Shown: positions 22,101 through 31,305 of the stretch, in pieces
How the letters are laid out: every line of letters begins with the position of its first letter
How positions within the stretch are numbered: the first letter of the stretch is position 1
Assembly (NCBI GenBank): GCA_917880885.1
Contig: OU862934.1
Span: forward strand, 28,256,734-28,320,733
Length of the DNA: 64,000 nucleotides
Direction of reading: 5' to 3'
Origin: Limnephilus marmoratus
Lineage: Eukaryota > Arthropoda > Insecta > Trichoptera > Limnephilidae
Made by a program: the position numbers and the translations under genes
Notes under the pieces: model-generated
Seen by the model: the letters and a program-made list of their open reading frames with translations, nothing else
Database searches by the model: none
Told to the model about the DNA's origin: nothing

Positions 22101-25100
22101 GAGGGGTAGAAATCTCAAAGTGGGAAGACAAGAACAAGACAATTGTAACGATCTCGATATCTAGTACTTTAGTACTAAACTGCTACGCTTCGAGTAAGGT
22201 TGCGTCTTAAGGCGATCCACTAGTTCACTACTGTGCCGTGGACAGTAGTTCTTCGGTGGACGCCATAGGGGTCACTTTGAATAACCGAATCGTCGACTAG
22301 CGGCCGTTTTATTTTATTTTGGGAAGATTGGGTGTAAATATCAACTTTTTTTGCGATTATTATAAAATAAACTGAATTTGCCACATAACACAATAAAACC
22401 ATATCCGAAAAGGGGTTTATAAATAGGAGAGTTTGGACTTGAAAGTGTGTTTTTTAGACCTCATACTTTATTTTTTTATAGGCTTATTAAAAAACTTATA
22501 AAAAAAATGACCGACATTTTTAAGGGCCAAGGTATGTTCTACACGCAGTATTTAATTGAAGCCTACAATACTTCTAAGCGATCAAATTTTCAAAACAAAA
22601 ACATATGATTTTGCATTATTTACTATGACTTCATCTTAAGGAGCACTTACCAGTAAGTAAATTGCATTTTAAAAAGTGTCAAAATGCCCTCCTGTGTGAT
22701 GAGAAAATGTTTCAATTACACGGCAAATAATAGTATAGGCGAATGAATAACATTTCATTTGTAAGTACACGCAAATTACTTAATATTATTGATTATTATA
22801 AATATTACAATTAATTTTCATGTTTCCCGCTCGCGGTTTTACACGTCATTAGAGAAAATTCAAGTCCTACTAAAGTAAAGGGTCTGGTCGCGCACCAAAT
22901 TTCTGTTGCTAAGTAAACTTCACTGTTTTAAAGTAGACTAATCAACCTAAACACTCTGTTTATTTGTTTGCTTGCGGTAAAACAACACATAAATGACAAT
23001 CGCCACCATTTGAAAACTGTGTTGCCCTATTGTAATTATTGTATAACTCGACATATGAAACTCCGACAGGCAGCCGGACCTTTTATTCTAGTGGGCCTCA
23101 AGAAAAGGAGACAGCGAACATTCCATCAAAAAGTGACAAGCAATACGCCGCCGCCCGCTCATGTATCCATGTCATTCATACACACACATTATTTGATTGT
23201 CTATCTTTATCACACAGGAATAAACTTTTGAATTAAGAAATAATACTGAAAATCGCTGAAAACAAAAGAGTGTTCCTTACTTTCCACATTATATTGTGAG
23301 TACATGAGACTATGGCGAGTCTATTTATTTATATAACGTCATTGCATTTATTCTACAGTCTTTATAATCATTACTAATTTTTATTATAATGTAGGAACTG
23401 TGATCTGACCTTTTTTTTCACCAAACCTCAAGCTGGTCAAGAAAAACATATTCAATTAAAAAAAAAGAACCTTTAAATATTCTAATATTTGAATAACCTG
23501 GAGCAGTAGCCGACCAGTAGGTGGCTGAGTACCTACCCGCACAGACCCCACAAAGATATTGTTTTTACATAAAAACACACTTCACTATAATCTGCCCTGA
23601 TGACAGACACTACGTTCGTGTTTAATGCAGCGGCAAGACTCATAACCGAGGTCTCTAAATATTGGCACATTTCAGAACACCTTCGTAAGCTTCACTGGCT
23701 CAAGTGCCTTGAAAGAATCCAATTGAAATTGTGCTGGATGGTGTTTAAATCAATCAATGAAATGGCCCCACCTTACATCTCTGAATTATGCGTCCCGGAA
23801 AATACTGGTCCGAAGCAATTAACCCATAGATCAGCAATTTCATCGGCTATAAGCATACTAATAGAACCTAAACGAAAGCCAAATAATAAGTTTGGAGATC
23901 GTGCTTTTGGAGCATCTGGGCCTAAGGCTTGGAATAGACTCCCTCCGGAATTAAGATGCATAACAAGCCCAAAAGAAATTAGGTCCAAACTAAAAACCTA
24001 CCTTTTCGGGCTCTCATACCCTTAATTTAAATATACCTATCTGAGAGTACCATACTTGTATTGCCTATGATGTCTTAATCACACTTTTCTTACTGAATTA
24101 AAATTACTCGAATCCTTACACATCAATCTGTCTCTTGACGAAGCACATTTAGGAAGATCAAATCCTTGTACTACTGTACTGCCCACCATAAAATGTTGCT
24201 TTTACTTTCCAAAATACAGTCAAGAATATATTATATATTAATATTAAAATGTTTTTCAGGATTAAATAACATGTGTTCACAATTATGTCCACTGCGTGCA
24301 AACTCTATCTAAATTCCTTTAAATAAACAATAAACAATGTTAATTTCAAGCGACCTCCCACGTAAGTATGGTCCTGTATTAATTCGTTTTTAAGCAGCAT
24401 CGCGTTCATTGGTCAAAACAATGTACATATATTTTCGTATCAGTGATCAATGAACTGGTGGATGCAATTTTTAGCCATAAGTTGTTTTTAATTATTCGTC
24501 TAGTTTGTAGTTTTTCTAGATTTCAGAAATAGATTATAAGTTTGTACAGCGCCCTTGAGGTGATTTTTCACAAAAACGGCGCTATATAAACCATCCAAAT
24601 ATATTATTATTATTACAATGCTGTCTGAAACGTTACCTAAAGAAGGAGTAAGTGCAACGTGGCATAATACTCCAAAAATAAATCAAGAGAACTCTTCATT
24701 TAATTTGCAGCATATAAATATTATCACAACTGATTGATAACTCTAAAGCCAAAGATAAAAACTTACGATTCTTTCAAATTTCAGTCCGCCGCAGGAAGAG
24801 TACCCCACCAGCACGGCGTCCCCCTGCAACGTGCCGCAGACGGCCGCGGCCAGCTTCACCTGACTCTTTTCCTCGCTGACCACCTGAATAGTGGTGTCTG
24901 GCTTTATCGGCTTGGTGGAAACTCTAGAAAGGTAAGGAATACATTGTTATGTGGGGTCCAATTCTTAAGTGAGGCAAGTGGACAGCAATTTACTTAATAA
25001 TAGGAATACCACAAGGCACCGTGTTGGGTCCTGCTATGTTAGTGCCCCGCCTTGATGAGAAGAAGGCTCAGATACCTGGAGTGTTGAATACCATGGGTCC

Positions 25101-28100
25101 TAGCATGGTCGATCGATATAACCCTATATCAATACGATATCGGTAAAATCCGTCATTTATGGTCAGTTATCAATATGTGCTAGCACGCTCAACAATTGTT
25201 AAGGGATATTCCGCCCGACGATTGACAAAAGCCTGCCAAATCGTATGCATTCTTGGTTGATAAAACCCCAATATTAATACGAAATGTAATAAATCCGTCG
25301 TCTATGGTCAGTTAGCGATATTTGCGAGCACAGTGAACATACGATTCCGACAGTCGGTTGACAAAAGACGCCGTTTTTACCGTGGCTTCCGGAGTGACAG
25401 ATAAGCTGTCAATGTACAGATTTTTTTTAATAATGTCGTTTGTTACGCAAAATAACTGGCTAATTAATGAGTAGAGGTGAACTAAAAAAACTCTCAGAAT
25501 TTAAAGAAATCGTATACGAGACCCATCGACTCAGTTATTTCATGAGGCGATCAATTAATTGCTTTCAAATTCGAGAAACGAAATTTGTTAAAATGTCGTT
25601 TAGTCTCAAAAAGTATCTACATGCGAAACGCCAATATTTATTTGAGTTCGAATTTCAATTCGAAATTGTCAATTTATTGGTATTTTTCATTTTTACGCAG
25701 CACATTTCAAATTAAGAAACGAAAATTCATTAAAAGATCGCCAGTGTTGCCATCGTGTGAGATCGTATGTCGATTCCTTATTTATTTCCCTTCGACGTCG
25801 GTCTGCCTATCGATGGCGCAAGCGTGCTAGGGTAATCGGTTCGTTATCGATACGAGATTGTAAATCACCCTGTCGTTTGTTTGACTGGCGATATACCTAC
25901 GCAACTTTATTAATAATGACATTCTTTCTGCATAATTACTGGTTTATTAATGAACGGAGGCAGATTATCGAAGATTGCAGGATTGAATTAAATCGGAATT
26001 CAGACGTTTTCGTTTGACAGTTTCGTACTTACGAATATATCTCGTATTATGGCAAATGATCTCATTGTCCAATTAACTCCTTTTTATTGTCAAAAAATAC
26101 ATGCGGACTTCCTACGTACATTAAAGTGTGTGTATTTAATATTATTATGATATCTCAGCAAAAATCTCGGTGTAAATGGATCTTTAAATGTTCAAAAGAA
26201 AAGATTTTTAGTTAGTTGTCATATTATTACATTAATGGACTAAGATGTTTTTGACAGGTATTATAGACCGGGAGCCTGGCTACACAAACACACGTCATCG
26301 AGTACACAGATGAAACTACTTTGTAGTGATAATGTACATTTAGTAAGCCTTAAACAAGCTAGTCTGCCGGTGCACATCTTGGAAGGTTCCACGCAGTCAT
26401 GGAAATAGTGAGCGATTTTTGAAGTAAAACTTCTTTATGCACGCTCGACTTGGGGGGTAGGCTGGTGAATGCGTTACGAAAAAGGATATTATATACATTT
26501 TATGCGAACGGTGGGCGAACGGTTGGGCCTTTGGGGGGATGGGAATGGGAATGGGAATGGGGATGGGGATTGGGATGGGGATGGGTACCCGGCACGCGTT
26601 GCAAGGACACTGTAACCTTGGGATCAACTTAACTGTAATGGTTCCATCCTATATAACATTATATACAACGGGTACCCGGCATAAGTTAGTGAAGTTTTAC
26701 TTCAGTCGTGTGGTCTAAAGCACACTCGTTTTTATTCGAAAAAATTACGTCATCGGGTGCACGAACGGGAATGGTTTCATATGATAAAGGTCGATTAGTA
26801 GATGAGAAAATTAGCAGGTCTGCCAACCGGCAGCCTGGCACGTTCGCAGGCAGCCGGTGTTAAATTGGGATAGAAATTAGTAAATTTTACGTCATCGAGT
26901 ACACGAATGAAACCAACGAATAACTGTATTCTAGATTCTAAACCATCCCATTGAAGAATTTCTCTAGTTCCATGACTGCGTGGAATATGCCAAGAGGCGC
27001 GGCGCACCAGCTTTTTTAAGGCTTACTAAATGTCCATTATCACTTCAAAGTAGTTTCATCCGTGTACTCGTAAGGTTTGTGTACCGGCTCCCGGTCTAAA
27101 ACTCCGATTCCATAGACATTGTGACAGCTACATAGAAAGTACCTCAAGTGTTGCCAGCGTATATCATATAATATCGGTTCGGTACAAAATCGTCGGTTGT
27201 TATGCCATGTCGATTCGATATTGTAAAGATAACGATTTCAGTGTGCTAGGACCCCATGTCAGGAACCAGGAGACATTGACACAATGATAACCCAGATAAA
27301 CTGCATAATATCCGGTCCTACCACATCCGTAGTGTGCAAGAATGCAAGCTGCACCCTCACATCTGACATATGCAGCTCTTGGGAGTGGAAAGCAAACCCT
27401 AATAGCTGAAGAAAATGTCAACAGGATGAAGAAACACCCGTTCATCTAGTAAAATAATAGGAATACCACAAGGCACCATGTTGGGTCCTGCTATAATGTG
27501 TTAATGTTCTGCCTTGATGGGAAGAAGGCTCAGATATCTGGGGAGTTGAATACCATCTTGTGGAACCATTAGACATGGACAAACACCCAATGACAACCTT
27601 GAAAAACTTTATGAAAGGGACTGACTGATTGTCAAGGGAATAAAGTTGCACTTGGGAGATGGTTTTGAGTTCTTATGGAAGTTAAGTAGACCATGTCCTA
27701 ATAAATAATAAAAGAGTAATATTCCTTTCCAAGATTAAAAATATTTACTTCAAAATAGGAATACCACAAGGCACCATGTTGGGTCCATCTTTATTGTGTT
27801 AATGTCCCGCCTTGATGGGAAGAAGGCTCAGATACCTGGAGTGTTGAATAACCATGTTGTGGACTAGGAGACATGGACAAATACAAATACCAGATAAACT
27901 GCATAACATCTGGTCTTACTACATATATAGTGTGCCAAGGGTAAATTCGCAAGCGACTCGCCGTTCATCGGCTGAGTCCATTTTCATAATAACTTACTGT
28001 TTTTTTATTAAAATGGACTAATTAATTGTAACTGGACTACTGTCAGGAGAATTAGTTGAAACACAGTTTTGATAACATACCCATTCAAAGTGTGTTCATA

Positions 28101-31100
28101 ATAGTGAACAACTCCTCTTCTCGTAACAGCGATCATTTTAATTTCAGAAGTTCCTTCATCTGAGGCTCTGACGCAGACCTGCCTCGCAATGTCCTCCATG
28201 AGGAAGTTGCATGAGGGTCTGGTGGAGATTGCACTACTGCTGCTGATCTCTGTGCTGGTAGTGTCCTCATTGGAGCCGGACTTGGTTCGGCTTCTCCGCT
28301 TGGCCAATTTGGACTTGGATTCGATGGAGGTGTCTGCTTCCGAGGTCTTGTTCAGGTCTTCTGAGGTTAGGGATACGCTCCAGAAGCTAAGGATTCTGTC
28401 TGCCCTAGAAGGAAAAATAAATTGTGAAACCATGGTTTTTATTTTATTTATTAAAGCGGGGAGCACTCAGACCATGGGCCCGTTGTGCTATCTCCCATCT
28501 GACCTCATTCTTTTGAGTGTCACCTGAATTTACCCTTCTTTCAATATCTCTATAAGCCAACCCATTTCTCGTAAACATATTTCCCAATACACAAACCCAT
28601 CCACCTGCTCCAAGTATTCATCATTCACAACTGTATTACACACTGTTTACGTATTTTCACTTTCAAACCCCTTGACTTTAGGCTTGAGGGAAGGCTATGT
28701 ATTCATATTAAAAAAATATTAAAAAATCCAAAATTGGATGACAGAAAGCTTACAAGGAAGTTAGAACTTGAGGAGTGTATGGATGTGGACTTACTTGCTC
28801 CCCGAGATGATGTAGAACCGTCCATCTTGAGAGAAGGACACCGCCTCCAGGTGGCACACTTCTCCCGCATGGCCCACCATGGATCTGAGGATAGTCTTGG
28901 AGTCCAGGCACCAGAGCTTGAGGGTGCAGGCTGCTGTGATGAGGAGTTTTCGGACTGGACCTTGTGCCTGTAAGATAATATAAGATCGGTTAGGCATGGC
29001 AGTCACTCCTTAATCCTCCAATAGCTAGCAAAAGGAAATGCAAGCTGAAACAACTGCATATCGCAGATCTCATATCGAAACAGCAAATTCAATATCGGCC
29101 TCAATGGTCAAGGGGTAAGGCTCTCGACTAGCAATCCAAAGGTCACGGGTTCAAATCAAAGCGTGCGTATATACATTTTATTTGATCGATTTGTGTTATT
29201 TCACAATTTATTGATATAAGGTATATTTGCGGTGCGTTCCAGATTGGAAGATACTCTCAGTATCACCCAAGTGTAAGACCACTATTCAGAATTGAAACAT
29301 TGCTTAAAATGGCTTAAGCCTTGTTTGGTGACCACATCTGAATAGCCAGTAACTCCCCCACTTGCCTCTTGCCCATCTCCTTCGCAGCTTCCAACTACCT
29401 TCAGCCTCACACTAATTTCATAATACCAGAGCTCACCAGAATATACAGAAAACATCGCAGGCGTGCGCAAAACAAATCACCAAAGTTCCATCGCAATCGG
29501 GTGAATGGTTTAGGAATGCAAAAGGGACAAACAAACATTAATTTTTGATATAAAGATAATCCTCCATCACTGCACAAGCAACATTTTCCCATTATAACGA
29601 TGGTAGTAAGAAGAGTTCAAATATTGTCAAATATTCCTAACCCGGGAATGTAGGTCATTCTTTTTTTTTAGTATGTATTTTGATTTAGTACGTAGATGCC
29701 ATAGACAAGTGCCGTTGACGCAGCAGAATGATTGTTGGGAAACTTTTGAGATGATTGGAAACACTTAAAGCTGCGTATACATTTGCGAACCAAGACATGA
29801 ACCATGAATTATGTGAAAAAAACAAAGCAAGCGGTGTTTCGTGCATAGAAGGCCCTGAGGAAAATAATTTCCCTCAGGGTCTATGTCATCTTTGGGGATG
29901 CTGTGTGGAGGGTCTTTTTAGGAAAGAAAGGAGAAGATGTTCTGGGAAGAAAAATGTATGAGGGGTGGGTAGGAATCTGGGGGTCAAAGAGTCGAGTGAT
30001 GGACGTACGAATCTGTTCCTCCCAATGCTCCAATAGAGTTCTGCCAGAGAGATTAAAAGGTCTCCCTCAACCAGTCTCTCCCAACCCGGCCTGCAGCGCA
30101 GCTGGTGGATAGACATAAAAGCCATCAAGATCCAGACAAACCTCACTCTTTGGACCCAGGCACCGGAACTAAGTCATCAAACATAGCGAACCACTTGGCA
30201 GAAGTATAGGGTGTCTAATAAATAGTTTCCAATGTAGAAAAAACGTAAAATTACAATTTTTATAAAAGTTATACAAAGTTCTTACCTGATAATTAGGAAT
30301 TTTAATGGCTGTTGTCTTTGTAGACTGTGTTCCTTTTTCAAATTTGCTCATTCTGAATTTTGTCTTCACTGACCCATCTTCTATACTCCACTGACGAATG
30401 GTAGAATCACTTGAACACGTGAACAAACCATGTTTTTTATTCCAATCCATACAGTTGATGTCCTGTTCCCCAGGGGTGGGATTTGGGTCCTCTAATACAG
30501 ACTCAACTTTTGCGTGCGTAATGGAATAAATTAAAACTTTTCCCGTGGTCGAACCAAATGCTACGCAATGCGCAACTGCTCTCGTTTCATTTTCTTCTTC
30601 AGGGCGGGAAGATTTGCGTTTTCTGCTTTTCCATTTTGGATTTGACTGAAATAGGAATAAAATCAATGTTTTATTGTATTTACACATAAGCTTTTATTTT
30701 AAGTTTGTGTATGTTGTATCTATAAATATAATACAAAGAATTTAAAGGTAGGGTGAATAAATCTAGCACTCAAATAATGGATGATAGGTACCTAATAATG
30801 TTGTTAAAAGCTACTAAAACAATGTAAACAAACTGTTAAGTAACAATGGCTCTTTCATACTGTTTTAGAGCAACTAGAAAAATTCTCATACTGAAGATAT
30901 GTGTTTATTATCATGCTTTTTAGGGGAGTAATCAAATATTTTTAGGTTAAGTTGACAAGTCAAAATATCAATTAAAAACAAAGTGGAACACGTATGAAAC
31001 TCTAATAATCTACTCGAAGCCAATGAACAGTAGACTCATTAACGATTTTCAAGTGTTTAAAAACAAATACGTATGCATTATTTATCATGATTTATGAGAA

Positions 31101-31305
31101 AACGTGTTCATACCGTTCCCGAGTCGAGTTGTATCCAATATAGACATGACAGCGGAGCACTGAGATGGAGGTCTGGCGTGAATTCTTGCTTAAGGACATT
31201 GGTTTCCGTGTCCCATATCCTGCAGCGTCCGTCATTGCCAATTTGCGAGTAATATTTACCGTCTTGTGAAAAGGCCGAGGGCCCCATGCTCGCGGATACA
31301 GACAT
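10007..31305 (-). CDS. WDR43: WDR43 (Utp5 homologue), complete 10-exon gene
   Basis: Nucleolar WD40 protein of the small-subunit processome; the family (yeast Utp5, human WDR43) is needed for pre-rRNA transcription and 18S rRNA processing. Exons in transcription order: 31305-31114, 30645-30286, 28967-28795, 28404-28081, 24923-24767, 20532-20332, 18805-18675, 13809-13681, 12700-12489, 10155-10007. All introns are GT-AG and all phases agree. The coding length is 2028 nt (675 residues), close to 677 in human. Residues 1-350 form WD repeats ('SQIGNDGRCRIWDT', 'LFTCSSDSTIRQWS', 'ITAACTLKLWCLDSK', 'IISGSK/ADRILSFWSV'). Residues of about 495-605 match the Utp12-type C-terminal domain ('MAQLLVQALHSKD'). 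The last 50 are acidic. Introns hold hAT, SINE, LINE and foldback elements, but no exon is disrupted. Confidence 0.93.
10452..10525 (-). repeat. tRNA-like head of a third SINE family (SINE-C)
   Basis: Minus strand has an A-box-like 'ggctgagttggcatcgcg' and a degenerate B-box 'gttcaattcc'. Similar heads are at 60410-60485 (minus) and 63735-63790 (plus). Not a functional tRNA: the stems do not close. Confidence 0.45.
10743..12114 (+). mobile_element. hAT element, internally deleted, 8-bp target duplication
   Basis: 1372 bp bounded by 'caggggtgtcaaa' and 'tttgacacccctg', a perfect 13-bp inverted repeat. The octamer cactagag lies directly outside both ends (10735-10742 and 12115-12122). GC-rich 'cggcccgcggg' motifs sit next to each end, typical of hAT subterminal repeats. 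Of the transposase only the C-terminal dimerisation domain remains (11707-11940). It lies in WDR43 intron 9. Confidence 0.88.
11707..11940 (+). pseudogene. hAT transposase C-terminal dimerisation domain remnant
   Basis: 77 codons: 'YPSIRNHAARILCMFGSTYL', 'CEQMFSVMKINKNKHRSRL' and 'DENLQSILKV' fit the C-terminal hAT dimerisation domain of the ZBED/GTF2IRD2-like group. Zinc finger and DDE core are missing, so it is not a functional transposase. It is intact from the motif to the stop. Confidence 0.75.
12123..12488. other. WDR43 intron 9, no further feature
   Basis: AT-rich intron sequence between the hAT element and exon 9; nothing recognised. Confidence 0.4.
12489..12700 (-). CDS. WDR43: WDR43 exon 9
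   Basis: 212 nt. Acceptor 'caattcttccag', donor AGAG/GTAACG. 'CKSACVWASALCRARSSSLL' and 'LLALRARLGMLTSR' finish the Utp12-type domain. Noticeably GC-rich compared with the surrounding intron. Confidence 0.88.
12831..13178 (+). mobile_element. SINE-B copy 3, full length with poly(A)
   Basis: Clean short copy: head 'gggaggcgggaatgggtacc', middle 'cagattcctacccaccc', tail 'ccctccacacagcatcccc', hairpin 'ggccctgagggaaa/ttttcctcagggcc', outer stem 'ctgtgtggag', then poly(A) at 13157-13177. Nearly identical to 42353-42690 and to 35971-36320 (reverse), so this subfamily is young. It lies in WDR43 intron 8. Confidence 0.85.
13199..13398 (-). pseudogene. Unrecognised open segment in WDR43 intron 8
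   Basis: About 65 codons ending in TAG, with a protein-like composition: 'YPLQIASEKVVFEFSSRKTL', 'LGEANFINIIACALRAK' and the basic end 'KKPKPPKKKTVKMKPP'. I do not recognise it. It is not WDR43, since exons 8 and 9 join in phase across it. It may be the end of a processed copy or of a LINE ORF1. Confidence 0.35.
13681..13809 (-). CDS. WDR43: WDR43 exon 8
   Basis: 129 nt. Acceptor 'cctttttcag', donor AA/GTTAGT. 'LLQTVFECVDPEVAFNTM' and 'LPALLEHLTTMLAGK' continue the helical C-terminal domain without a gap relative to the family. Confidence 0.9.
13955..14026 (-). pseudogene. Exon-like segment of an unidentified gene in WDR43 intron 7
   Basis: 72 nt (24 codons, DPEMMMRAHAIGISLLTEKV...) with a strong acceptor 'tttttatcccacgcag' and donor TAT/GTGAGT on the minus strand. 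It continues in phase 0 from the open segment at 14258-14455. Including it would throw WDR43 exon 8 out of frame, so it belongs to another gene or a gene fragment. Confidence 0.4.
14258..14455 (-). pseudogene. Second exon-like segment of the same unidentified gene
   Basis: 66 open codons ending at donor GAG/GTTAGA: 'LLKSHLQSRTAVYILSML', 'CDAFVDGLESRLLHCVMDM', 'GALLQLSGALVAE'. The codon use and leucine-rich helical look are those of a real protein. The family is not recognised. The acceptor could be at 'gaagactgcag' or 'caatgctcag'. Confidence 0.4.
14530..15798. other. WDR43 intron 7, one repeat fragment
   Basis: Mostly unrecognised AT-rich sequence. About 14978-15130 ('ggtctcatagaaa', 'cggtgttagaaagagaaaac') also occurs at 47283-47395, so it is a dispersed repeat of unknown type. 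Confidence 0.4.
16390..16905 (-). repeat. 81-bp tandem array, open in frame (27-residue repeats)
   Basis: About six copies of an 81-bp unit ('cagcctacgtttttgaatgg', 'gcagggtttgtgtagcggg'). Because 81 is a multiple of three and no unit has a stop, the minus strand stays open for 169 codons and gives 27-residue repeats (LFFKVKITYTSPLHKPC, IAKQTIQKRR). I take the open frame as a by-product of the period, not a proven gene. Confidence 0.8.
17450..18018. mobile_element. hAT-type element with 8-bp target duplication
   Basis: 569 bp with inverted ends 'cagggtttcccaaccagtgg' and 'aggttgggaaccactg'. The octamer cgctagac flanks both sides (17442-17449 and 18019-18026). It contains a short direct repeat ('tattctgctagaa...cgtcc') and a piece of another hAT end ('ccgggtgccacccatgctag'). 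Non-coding. Confidence 0.85.
18426..18674. other. WDR43 intron 7, no feature
   Basis: Nothing recognised between element E and exon 7. Confidence 0.35.
18675..18805 (-). CDS. WDR43: WDR43 exon 7
   Basis: 131 nt. Acceptor 'gtctgttggcag', donor AA/GTGAGT. 'VDIPMEMRLANL' and 'MAQLLVQALHSKDPK' open the Utp12-type domain. Confidence 0.92.
18909..18980 (-). tRNA. tRNA-like sequence, probably a pseudo-tRNA
   Basis: 72 nt on the minus strand with D arm 'gctcagttggtagagc', T arm 'ctgggttcgaatcctag' and a 5-bp anticodon stem with one mismatch around loop 'ccggcaa' (GGC, alanine). The acceptor stem pairs only 5 of 7, and U33 is replaced by C. It has no CCA-adjacent SINE body that I can see. More likely a decayed tRNA or SINE head than a working gene. 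It lies in WDR43 intron 6. Confidence 0.35.
19190..19375 (+). pseudogene. LINE-C fragment, copy 2
   Basis: Covers only 'acaagaacgggttg ... ttcgttcttgagttcaa ... gtgtttcctccctcc' and the tail. Strongly decayed. Confidence 0.55.
19446..19715. repeat. Tandem repeat, about 95-bp period, 2.7 copies
   Basis: 'caacactactgcacacct' starts each unit at about 19450, 19545 and 19641; the unit also includes 'gaattctttctgtattcaaa'. The first two units are almost identical. It lies in WDR43 intron 6. Confidence 0.75.
19716..20165 (+). pseudogene. LINE-C 3' end, copy 3
   Basis: Contains 'LTNGLQSLEHRRRVGMLSLF', 'NGRCSEELVSLIPSAPVHS' in one frame, then a frame change and 'FIPSSPQKDPPHRIS' near the tail. One of the better preserved copies, still broken. 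Confidence 0.75.
20332..20532 (-). CDS. WDR43: WDR43 exon 6
   Basis: 67 codons, phase 0 at both ends. Low-complexity Lys/Glu/Asp-rich linker between the WD propeller and the C-terminal domain. Confidence 0.88.
20690..21003. mobile_element. GC-rich TIR element F, copy 2
   Basis: Shares 'cacgattgcatcatttcgtg', 'gttgttgatcg' and repeated 'cgggcggtttccc' blocks with 5376-5754. The ends are diverged ('ctacacgagcagttatcccg', 'catgtagcctgggcg'), so it is older. It lies in WDR43 intron 5. Confidence 0.65.
21004..23564. other. WDR43 intron 5, mostly unrecognised
   Basis: About 22665-22820 ('tgtgtgatgagaaaatg ... ggcaaataatagt ... gcaaattactta') matches 11022-11140 inside the hAT element, so it is an old fragment of that family. 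The rest shows no gene or repeat I can support. Confidence 0.45.
23565..24690. repeat. Inverted-repeat element D, split by an L2/CR1-like LINE
   Basis: Element D sequence 'tctgccctgatgacagacacta' stops at about 23608. It resumes at about 24617 with 'aatgctgtctgaaacgtt ... gtaagtgcaacgtggca', and the two parts join as in 2806-2895. The gap is filled by the LINE. Confidence 0.6.
23609..24616 (+). pseudogene. L2/CR1-like LINE 3' end
   Basis: The open part (to TAA at 24025) encodes a C-terminal reverse transcriptase tail: 'NAAARLITEVSKYWHI', 'LHWLKCLERIQLKL', 'FGDRAFGASGPKAWNRLPP', 'KLKTYLFGLSYP', the pattern of L2/CR1 elements. The 3' UTR ends in 'agcgcccttgagg ... ggcgctatataa' and (TTA)n, the hairpin-plus-microsatellite tail of L2-type LINEs. 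A second tail is at 45335-45416. It is 5' truncated, with no reverse transcriptase core. Confidence 0.75.
24767..24923 (-). CDS. WDR43: WDR43 exon 5
   Basis: 157 nt. Acceptor 'acctttctag', donor ATC/GTAAGT. Encodes the last blade segment: 'KPIKPDTTIQVV', 'VLVGYSSCGGLKFERI'. Confidence 0.9.
25005..25094 (+). pseudogene. Reverse transcriptase fragment (GIPQGT motif), copy 1
   Basis: 'ggaataccacaaggcacc' reads GIPQGT followed by VLGP, the motif just before the catalytic YxDD box of non-LTR reverse transcriptases. The copy is cut at 25094 by the 2.16-kb element and resumes at 27255. Related pieces begin at 27458 and 27756. Confidence 0.6.
25095..27254. mobile_element. 2.16-kb TIR element with CAT flanks, unknown type
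   Basis: Opens 'gggtcctagca' and closes 'tgctaggaccc', a perfect 11-bp inverted repeat. CAT lies directly outside both ends (25092-25094, 27255-27257), and removing the element restores the LINE sequence seen at 27840. Internal inverted arms are about 26262-26400 against 26980-27105 ('agaccgggagcc', 'gatgaaactacttt', 'cacgcagtcatgg'). Direct repeats near the left end contain 'tatggtcagtta'. No transposase is visible. It lies in WDR43 intron 4. Confidence 0.7.
26533..26587 (+). repeat. G-rich short tandem repeat
   Basis: A run of gggaat/ggggat units, at least eight G-runs of three or four, inside the 2.16-kb element. It could fold as a G-quadruplex; only the sequence is evidence. Confidence 0.7.
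27255..27925 (+). pseudogene. Reverse transcriptase fragments (GIPQGT), copies 2 and 3
   Basis: 27255-27440 is the continuation of copy 1. New starts 'aataggaataccacaaggc' occur at about 27455 and 27752, each followed by 'gccttgatgggaagaaggctc' and 'cagataaactgcataa' type blocks. All are frame-broken. Confidence 0.55.
28081..28404 (-). CDS. WDR43: WDR43 exon 4
   Basis: 324 nt. Acceptor 'ttccttctag'. Its first base completes AAG to give 'SGSKADRILSFWSV'. A Ser/Arg/Lys-rich insert follows, then 'MIAVTRRGVVHYYEHTLNG', matching the family's 'VHLFEHILNG' segment. Donor GG/GTATGT. Confidence 0.92.
28405..28794. other. WDR43 intron 3, no feature
   Basis: 390 bp without a recognisable repeat. Confidence 0.4.
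28795..28967 (-). CDS. WDR43: WDR43 exon 3
   Basis: 173 nt. Acceptor 'tatcttacag', donor AA/GTAAGT (phase 2). Encodes 'LKLWCLDSKTILRSMVGHAG', a WD repeat ending in the typical GHxG turn. Confidence 0.92.
29091..29415 (+). mobile_element. SINE-A copy 5 (sense orientation)
   Basis: Reads in the tRNA-head-first direction: 'tcaatggtcaaggggtaagg', B-box-like 'gggttcaaatc', then the body ('agatactctcagtatc', 'tttggtgaccacatctgaat'). The tail is lost. It lies in WDR43 intron 2. Confidence 0.75.
29530..29680 (+). repeat. SINE-C body fragment
   Basis: 'taatcctccatcactgcac', 'gcaacattttccca' and 'gttcaaatattgtc' also occur after the tRNA-like head at 63735, so this is the body of the third SINE family. 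Confidence 0.45.
29850..30210 (-). mobile_element. SINE-B copy 4
   Basis: Reverse-orientation SINE-B with an intact 3' hairpin ('gccctgaggaaaataatttccctcagggt') and the longer middle section. The head is truncated near 'gaaccacttggcag'. It lies in WDR43 intron 2, 75 bases from exon 2. Confidence 0.75.
30286..30645 (-). CDS. WDR43: WDR43 exon 2
   Basis: 120 codons. Acceptor 'tcctatttcag', donor CAG/GTAAGA. Encodes a basic linker (KSRKRKSSRPEEE) followed by WD repeats with 'FGSTTGKVLIYS' and 'INCMDWNKKHGLF'. Confidence 0.92.
30646..31113. other. WDR43 intron 1, no feature
   Basis: 468 bp of AT-rich intron without repeats I recognise. Confidence 0.45.
31114..31305 (-). CDS. WDR43: WDR43 exon 1
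   Basis: 64 codons from ATG at 31305; starts MSVSASMGPSAFSQDG and covers the first WD repeat. Ends in phase 0 at ACG/GTATGA. An overlapping longer open frame that starts at 31421 is in another register and not conserved. Confidence 0.88.

Noticed and set aside
28189..28527. Plus-strand 112-codon open frame
   Set aside because: Shadow of WDR43 exon 4 on the other strand; no splice or homology support.
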